Source: JANQJA01 sp040880285 (GTDB taxonomy: Bacteria > Pseudomonadota > Gammaproteobacteria > Pseudomonadales > Azotimanducaceae). From it: DNA of 28,184 nucleotides. The notes beneath the pieces are model-generated. The model was not told where the DNA came from. It saw only the letters and a list, made by a program, of their open reading frames with translations, and did no database searches. Where the stretch lies: assembly GCA_040880285.1 (NCBI GenBank), contig JBBDIT010000036.1, positions 1 through 28,184 of the forward strand, written 5' to 3'. Every line of letters begins with the position of its first letter. Within the stretch, counting starts at the first letter, position 1. This document shows, in pieces, positions 23,667 to 28,184 of the stretch. The translations under genes were made by a program, and so were the position numbers.

Positions 23667-24581
23667 GCTCCATCAGCCAGCGCTCGACTGTCGCGGCACG
23701 ATCGTCGTCACCTGATGCGGTGAGTACAGTCGATGCCCGTCGAGCCAACGCCCGCGCCTCAGCGTATCGATTTTCCGATTCTGCGTATTGCGCGAGGCGC
23801 AACAAAGCATCGGCGATGCCGCGCGGATCCTCCGCCAGTCGATAATAGGCAAGTGCGCGTTCAAATGATGATTTATCGTTGGCGCTGACACCGTGTGAGT
23901 AGTAGACGAACGCCCGGTCACCGGCATGATCGGTGGCAGAAGGTTCTAGCAGCTGGATCGCATCATCATTGTCGCCCAAATAGGTTCTGGCGACTGCTGT
24001 TTCAAGTGGTGTGCGTGCGTGGCCCAGCGCCCGCTCAAACTCTTCATCGTCGCCGGAGACACGACCAAGAGTCAGGTGCGTGTCATAACCAACCATTGCT
24101 TCATCCAGGAATTCGGAAAGAAAGTGGAGCTCCCCGGCATGGCGTGTTGCCGCGACGGTATCATCTGAGGCTAGTGCCAGATGGGCCAGGAGCCTCGTAA
24201 TGCGCCATTGTCCAGCCAGATCGTCCAGACTCTGGTATCGATCAANNNNNNNNNNNNNNNNNNNNNNNNNNNNNNNNNNNNNNNNNNNNNNNNNNNNNNN
24301 NNNNNNNNNNNNNNNNNNNNNNNNNNNNNNNNNNNNNNNNNNNNNAGCCTCGTAATGCGCCATTGTCCAGCCAGATCGTCCAGACTCTGGTATCGATCAA
24401 GGGCCACCTTCAGGGCCTGGTTTGCGTCTTCTACGTTCGAGCGACCAAGGGCGTTCATCGCGTTTTGCTCAAGCGGATGGAACCTGGGCGATACCGGTTC
24501 TGATGCTGAATTCGTGCAGCCCATTACCGCAATCAGCACGACAGTGCCGAGGGGGCTAGCCCTCTTCACGCATTTTTTCAT
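23656..24581 (-). CDS. TPR-like lipoprotein (spans an assembly gap)
   Basis: After collapsing the gap at 24246-24345, the frame from the ATG at 24581 gives 256 residues. The lipoprotein signal has lipobox VMGC. The rest is helical, with TPR-like pairs: NAMNALGRSNVEDANQALKV, SFERALAYYRLAEDPRGIAD, ALLRLAQYAESENRYAEARA and RRASTVLTASGDDDRAATVE. Such lipoproteins often act as assembly scaffolds at the outer membrane. The start overlaps the end of the upstream TPR membrane-protein gene by 26 bp, in another frame; a GTG at 24587 is an alternative. The stop overlaps the permease start. The gene seems fixed in the MCE operon, but its partner is unknown. Confidence 0.78.
24191..24400. repeat. Assembly gap: 100 N between two identical 55-bp copies
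   Basis: Positions 24191-24245 and 24346-24400 are identical, with N at 24246-24345. Collapsing them joins the signal-peptide part and the TPR part of the lipoprotein in frame (QWRITR followed by LLAHLAL). Confidence 0.9.
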
Positions 24582-25548
24582 TTTCACGTTCCAGTATCCG
24601 AAGCAGGGTGGGTAAGCGGTCGACCGTATTAACGTATTTGTTGAGAATCTCGGTTGCACCATGGAGGCCCTGGTGTCGAAGCATAAAACGGAAATTGGCA
24701 CGTAGGGGGACGAAGTTTTCCTGGTCGAGCAGGCCCTCGAGTAGATCAGTAAATTCGTCGTACTTGCCTTGTTCGAATAATTTCCGCGCGTTCCTTAACT
24801 TGATACGCAGGGCAACAGGTGCGATCGCAGAATTAACTGCAAATGCTGTGAATAGCGCCAGGAAGGTTACGATGAAATCACCGACCTTGTCCTTGGCAAT
24901 GCTGATCCATTCTGCAAGCTCTGTGCTGGTTCTTGCCTGGGAGGTCGTGCGGATCTCCTCTACGTAATCTCTTGCTTCCTTGTTAAAAGGGTCAATCTGC
25001 AGCGATTTCCTGAATGCGGCCTCTGCGGCTTCAAGGTCACCTTTGCGATACAGCGCCTCGCCCCTGGCATTGTAAACAATCGCTCTGTCCGGGAATTTTG
25101 AAATAGCTCGATCGCTGATCGCCACAGTGGTGTCGTAGTTGCCTGCATCCGTGTTTTTCTGCATGACAATAACCGCCATATTGAGGTTGCGCGTGTACTG
25201 CTCAAACTTCTCGTTAATGTCCGCTAAGCGATTACGCGCGAGCGGTAAGTCACGGATCCGCAGGGCGCGATTGAGTACCGCCTCGGCTTCACCATAGCGC
25301 TCCAGATTGAATAACGCATCACCGTAGGTAGCGAGCAGCATTGCGTCTGACGGGAACCGCCTTATCGACTCGGCAAGTAAGGACTCTGCCGCTCGGGTTT
25401 GTTCATCCTCCATCAGTTTTTGCGCTTCTATTGTGGCGCGACGGGCGGATGAAAATACTTCCTCGTCAAACTCTGCAGCATGGGCCGAATGCAGATTGAG
25501 GGTTAGTGAATACAAGGCTAGTAAAAACAACGAGCGGAATGTATGCAT
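24556..25548 (-). CDS. TPR protein with one internal membrane segment
   Basis: From the ATG at 25548 this is a 330-residue protein with a signal peptide ending near AHA-AE (residue 24). Periplasmic TPR repeats follow (about 45-195): AMLLATYGDALFNLERYGEA, AIVYNARGEALYRKGDLEAA and AAFRKSLQIDPFNKEARDYV. A membrane span lies at about 223-245 (VGDFIVTFLALFTAFAVNSA). A cytoplasmic-looking C-terminal helical tail (ARKLFEQGKYDEFTDLLEGL) completes it. This topology would place a protein-binding TPR domain in the periplasm and a second helical repeat on the other side of the membrane. The start follows the LPP20-type gene stop by 12 bp; the Shine-Dalgarno is weak, and a TTG at 25554 is possible. The exact role is unknown. 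Confidence 0.8.
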   Translation of the reverse strand: MHTFRSLFLLALYSLTLNLHSAHAAEFDEEVFSSARRATIEAQKLMEDEQTRAAESLLAESIRRFPSDAMLLATYGDALFNLERYGEAEAVLNRALRIRDLPLARNRLADINEKFEQYTRNLNMAVIVMQKNTDAGNYDTTVAISDRAISKFPDRAIVYNARGEALYRKGDLEAAEAAFRKSLQIDPFNKEARDYVEEIRTTSQARTSTELAEWISIAKDKVGDFIVTFLALFTAFAVNSAIAPVALRIKLRNARKLFEQGKYDEFTDLLEGLLDQENFVPLRANFRFMLRHQGLHGATEILNKYVNTVDRLPTLLRILERENEKMREEG

Positions 25549-25560
25549 AATCAATATAGC

Positions 25561-26613
25561 CTAGATCGCTACAACAATAAGAACGCCTGCCTTGTTCATT
25601 GCTTCAACGGTACTTGCGCTCTGGAGAACTCGCGCCGCATCCTCAGCACGTATGACCAGGTCAGATGGCAGATTTTTGTAGGTATGGAGTGCCTCGATGG
25701 TAAATGGTGTGGTGGTGACACGTTGGTTGCGGACTGCATCCTGCAAGTCAAAGTCGTAAGTGACTCCACGCTTGTTTACGATGTCATCATAACTCACCTG
25801 GGGGTTGGGGTAGAGAATGTTACCGGCTTCGTCCCTGATCTGGGGAATCGTTGCCAACTCAAAATTTTGAATTTTACTGGCATCGATCAATAAGCCGGAA
25901 TACTGATTCTGGCGTTCATAATTCCTGAGCGCTTCTACCAATACAGCGTCCACTTCCTTTACATTTCCCTGCCTCATCCACTCGAGGAGCCTGTGGTAGG
26001 CATCAGCTTCTTGCTTCGAGCGAATCACGATAGACCCTGAGCGGGAATTTACAGCGGATTCTGCTGCCCGGGCCTGCGGTATCAACATCCCCACAATCCG
26101 ATTGGTCAGGGAAGGGAAACCTGACCTTAATTCCCAGGCAGTACGCTGTGCCTCAGGCCAGGTAACTTTGAGGAACTCACCGGCCATTGGTATGGCCATG
26201 GTGACCGTGTGAATTTCATTTTGGTAGTGCTCATGGATCACCCGGGCACCTTTAACAATACCTTCGATTTTGGTCGCCGTCTCGCGACTGTCCTGCATCG
26301 CCTGGTCTGCCCGCAGCACCGAGGTAATGCGCACGCCTTTGGTGATTTCAAGGAGGTTACGTTGGGCATCAACGATGGCAGCGCGTCGTGACAGCAGGCG
26401 ACGCTGGGCATCGGTCTGTTCCGGCCGCGCCGTACCGTAGCCGTGGGCATAGACAAAGCCCTGGGTCCAATTCATACCACCGCCGGATTTCTCGACAACG
26501 ACATCCCGGGCAAGGGTCCCGGCAGTAAAAGAGGCCACCGGCAGGGCCAGGCTCAAGATGATTAAAAATCGTACCGGTATCGTCGATTTGCGCATTGGCC
26601 GGAAAGCGTCCAT
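25561..26613 (-). CDS. LPP20-type exported protein (paralog C), first gene of the minus-strand operon
   Basis: This is a 350-residue protein with an extended signal peptide (MRKSTIPVRFLIILSLALPV, cleavage near TLA-RD) and no lipobox. MNWTQGFVYAHGYG precedes the core RRAAIVDAQRNLLEITKGVR and KIEGIVKGARVI. The C-terminal module runs from GLLIDASKIQNFELATIP through SYDDIVNKRGVTYD and FDLQDAVRN to GVLIVVAI. It is closest to the plus-strand paralog at 15332-16351. The start is ATG 26613 or 26595; neither has a clear Shine-Dalgarno. It diverges from the caspase-like gene across 85 bp. Its function is unknown; the paralog pair brackets the two convergent operons. Confidence 0.82.
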   Translation of the reverse strand: MDAFRPMRKSTIPVRFLIILSLALPVASFTAGTLARDVVVEKSGGGMNWTQGFVYAHGYGTARPEQTDAQRRLLSRRAAIVDAQRNLLEITKGVRITSVLRADQAMQDSRETATKIEGIVKGARVIHEHYQNEIHTVTMAIPMAGEFLKVTWPEAQRTAWELRSGFPSLTNRIVGMLIPQARAAESAVNSRSGSIVIRSKQEADAYHRLLEWMRQGNVKEVDAVLVEALRNYERQNQYSGLLIDASKIQNFELATIPQIRDEAGNILYPNPQVSYDDIVNKRGVTYDFDLQDAVRNQRVTTTPFTIEALHTYKNLPSDLVIRAEDAARVLQSASTVEAMNKAGVLIVVAI

Positions 26614-26620
26614 GAGATAA

Positions 26621-26650
26621 TTGAGAGTTTCATTCTATACCAAATATAGA
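26621..26650 (+). promoter_or_regulatory. Possible promoter of the caspase-like gene
   Basis: TTGAGA (26621-26626, five of six matches to the -35 consensus) and TATAGA (26645-26650) are separated by 18 bp. This would give a leader of about 40 nt before the ATG at 26699. It lies in the 85-bp divergent region shared with the LPP20-type operon, so the two transcription units could be co-regulated. Confidence 0.4.
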
Positions 26651-26698
26651 TGGTGCTCATGCTGGCAAAAGTCTCACTTTTTCAGCATCATATGCGCC

Positions 26699-28184
26699 AT
26701 GGCCATCTTTCCCGCTCGTGTGTTAATGGCGTGCTTTCTCGCGATGGTGCTGCATCTCGATGCCGATGCCGCGTCAAGGGGTCTCATCGTTAATCTGCGC
26801 ACCTCCGAGTCAGTCGACGCACCGATTGCAGACGTGGTGGAACTCTATGCCGACAGCTATGCCCTGGTTATCGGCATTGATGAATACAACAACGGCTGGC
26901 CTAAACTCAGCAATGCAATCAAGGATGCGGAACTGATTGCATCGCAACTGGAGGCCAAGGGATTTAACGTCGAACTGCACAAGAATCTGGCGTCTTCGGA
27001 ATTGAGCGGCGTCTTCAAACGTTTTTTTATCCTCAAGGGAGACAATCCAAACGCCCGCTTGTTCATCTGGTTTGCGGGCCATGGAGCCACCGTCGATGGC
27101 GAGGGTTACCTGATACCGGCTGATGCGCCAACTCCCAACACCAACAGGTCAGAGTTCAAGTTTGCGTCGGTTGCGCTGCGCGATTTTGGTACCTACATGC
27201 GCCAGGCAGTTTCCAAACACGTCTATGCGGTATTCGATTCCTGCTTTGCCGGAACCGTATTCTCATCCCAGCGTGCACTGCCACCAGCAGCGATTACCCG
27301 GGCAACCACCATGCCAGTGCGTCAATTCCTGACTTCTGGTGACGTGGACCAGACCGTATCCGATGACGGTACGTTTCGGGAATTGTTCATTCGTTCCATC
27401 AATGGTGATGAACGTGCCGATGCGAACGGTGATGGTTATGTGACAGCCAGTGAGTTGGGTATGTTCCTTGGAGACCGGGTCACGAATCTTACACAGTCGT
27501 TGCAGACTCCTCGCTATGGAAAATTACGCGACAAGAACTTCGATCGAGGCGACTTTGTTTTTATCTTGCCGGAAGGTGCTGTAGCGAACTCGCTACCCAA
27601 TGCGCCTGTCCCGGGCCCAGGCCGGAACGCAGAAATCGCATTCTGGAATTCGATCAAAGATAGTGACAGTGCCGGCCAGTTTGAGGCTTACCTCAAGCAG
27701 TACCCTGACGGTACCTTTGCATCGCTCGCGATGGTGAGAAAGTCCGAGTTGGAACGTAAGCTGGTGGCCTCACGCGCCAGGGCCGAGGCCGAGAAGATCT
27801 TCAAAGTTGAATTTATCGACCAGGACATGCAGGCATCGGGCGTTGCGAACATTCGGGAAACCCCTTTTCCTACCGCGTCGCGTGTAGGCCAACTCGAGGA
27901 AGGTGCATTTGTGTGGGCAGTAGGGGAATCCACTACGCCAGGTGGTACCTGGTATAAGGTGGCCCGTGACGGAGTCGAACTGGGATTTGTCTATGGCCCC
28001 TTGCTCGCCTCTGTTGGTTCGAACGCGACCGTGGTTGATGTAGTGCCGCTGCCGATGGAAGCGCCCAAAGTCATCGCGTCCGAACCTGTACCGGCGGCAC
28101 CCCGGACTGCCGAGGAGCAACTGTCCTTCCTGGTTGAGGACTTGCTTCAGGATGTCAAACCGGCTGAAACGACAATTTTGGATC
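26699..28184 (+). CDS. Exported caspase-like protease (peptidase C14) with EF-hand loop and SH3-like domain, cut by window edge
   Basis: The 495 visible residues begin with a signal peptide ending near ADA-AS (residue 24). The caspase-fold domain (about 52-290) has SYALVIGIDEYNN, the histidine motif LFIWFAGHGA (His128) and the cysteine motif VYAVFDSCFAGT (Cys182), so the catalytic dyad is present. Residues 241-252 (DANGDGYVTASE) form a complete 12-residue EF-hand calcium loop. A helical segment (AFWNSIKDSDSAGQFEAYLK) follows, then a bacterial SH3-like domain (about 380-436; GVANIRETPFPTASRVGQLE). The linker after it is Pro/Ala-rich, and the frame runs off the window. It should be secreted or periplasmic. 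It diverges from the MCE/LPP20 operon. The start lacks a Shine-Dalgarno; an ATG at 26726 is possible. Confidence 0.9.
   Translation, partial: MAIFPARVLMACFLAMVLHLDADAASRGLIVNLRTSESVDAPIADVVELYADSYALVIGIDEYNNGWPKLSNAIKDAELIASQLEAKGFNVELHKNLASSELSGVFKRFFILKGDNPNARLFIWFAGHGATVDGEGYLIPADAPTPNTNRSEFKFASVALRDFGTYMRQAVSKHVYAVFDSCFAGTVFSSQRALPPAAITRATTMPVRQFLTSGDVDQTVSDDGTFRELFIRSINGDERADANGDGYVTASELGMFLGDRVTNLTQSLQTPRYGKLRDKNFDRGDFVFILPEGAVANSLPNAPVPGPGRNAEIAFWNSIKDSDSAGQFEAYLKQYPDGTFASLAMVRKSELERKLVASRARAEAEKIFKVEFIDQDMQASGVANIRETPFPTASRVGQLEEGAFVWAVGESTTPGGTWYKVARDGVELGFVYGPLLASVGSNATVVDVVPLPMEAPKVIASEPVPAAPRTAEEQLSFLVEDLLQDVKPAETTILD

Noticed and set aside
17147..24400. Paired 55-bp direct repeats as target-site duplications or mobile-element ends
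   Set aside because: The same length recurs at three unrelated sequences, always around exactly 100 N, and collapsing them restores reading frames. This is an assembly artefact.
1..28184. CRISPR array, insertion sequence, integrase or prophage
   Set aside because: I saw no regularly spaced 25-40 bp repeats, no transposase or integrase motifs, and no duplicated tRNA end next to selC that would mark an attachment site.

Overview
The window is about 28.2 kb of moderately GC-rich, gene-dense DNA. It suggests an uncultured Gram-negative proteobacterium, most likely a marine-type gammaproteobacterium assembled from a metagenome. The reasons are a TonB-dependent receptor, lipoprotein signal peptides, an MltC-like lytic transglycosylase, an MCE (Mla-type) transporter, and an E. 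coli-like selenocysteine tRNA. Taxonomy is inferred from gene content only.

Left part (1-10,580), catabolism: a TonB-dependent receptor (minus strand, running off the left edge) diverges from a three-gene plus-strand operon. That operon holds an HSL-type esterase, an acyl-CoA synthetase, and a selenophosphate synthetase fused behind an FAD/NADH-oxidoreductase domain. Next come a cytoplasmic-looking GH3 glycosidase (minus), a second acyl-CoA synthetase resembling FadD19 types (plus), and a heme-binding DUF3365-type lipoprotein (minus). The theme is uptake and activation of lipid or steroid-like acids and glycosides.

Middle (10,655-11,883): selC, the tRNA for selenocysteine, lies here, so both selD and selC are in one window. 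It is followed by a small exported three-repeat protein and a YjdF-like membrane protein.

Right part (12,067-28,184), an envelope-associated cluster: a plus-strand operon encodes a TPR/SLH-like protein, an LPP20-type protein, an MltC-like transglycosylase, a second LPP20-type protein and a class III cyclase-like protein. It converges on a nine-gene minus-strand operon, which in transcription order encodes an LPP20-type protein, a TPR membrane protein, a TPR lipoprotein, an MlaE-like permease, a degenerate MlaF-like ATPase, an MCE protein, a GNA1162-like/FN3/beta-helix lipoprotein, an LPP20-type protein and a DUF4384 protein. A secreted caspase-like protease with an EF-hand loop and an SH3-like domain diverges from the head of this operon and runs off the right edge. 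I know of no described system with this composition; it is the best candidate here for something new.

Assembly caution: three runs of exactly 100 N are each flanked by the same 55 bp on both sides. Deleting the N run plus one repeat copy restores an uninterrupted reading frame in all three affected genes, so these look like unmerged contig overlaps rather than biological repeats.
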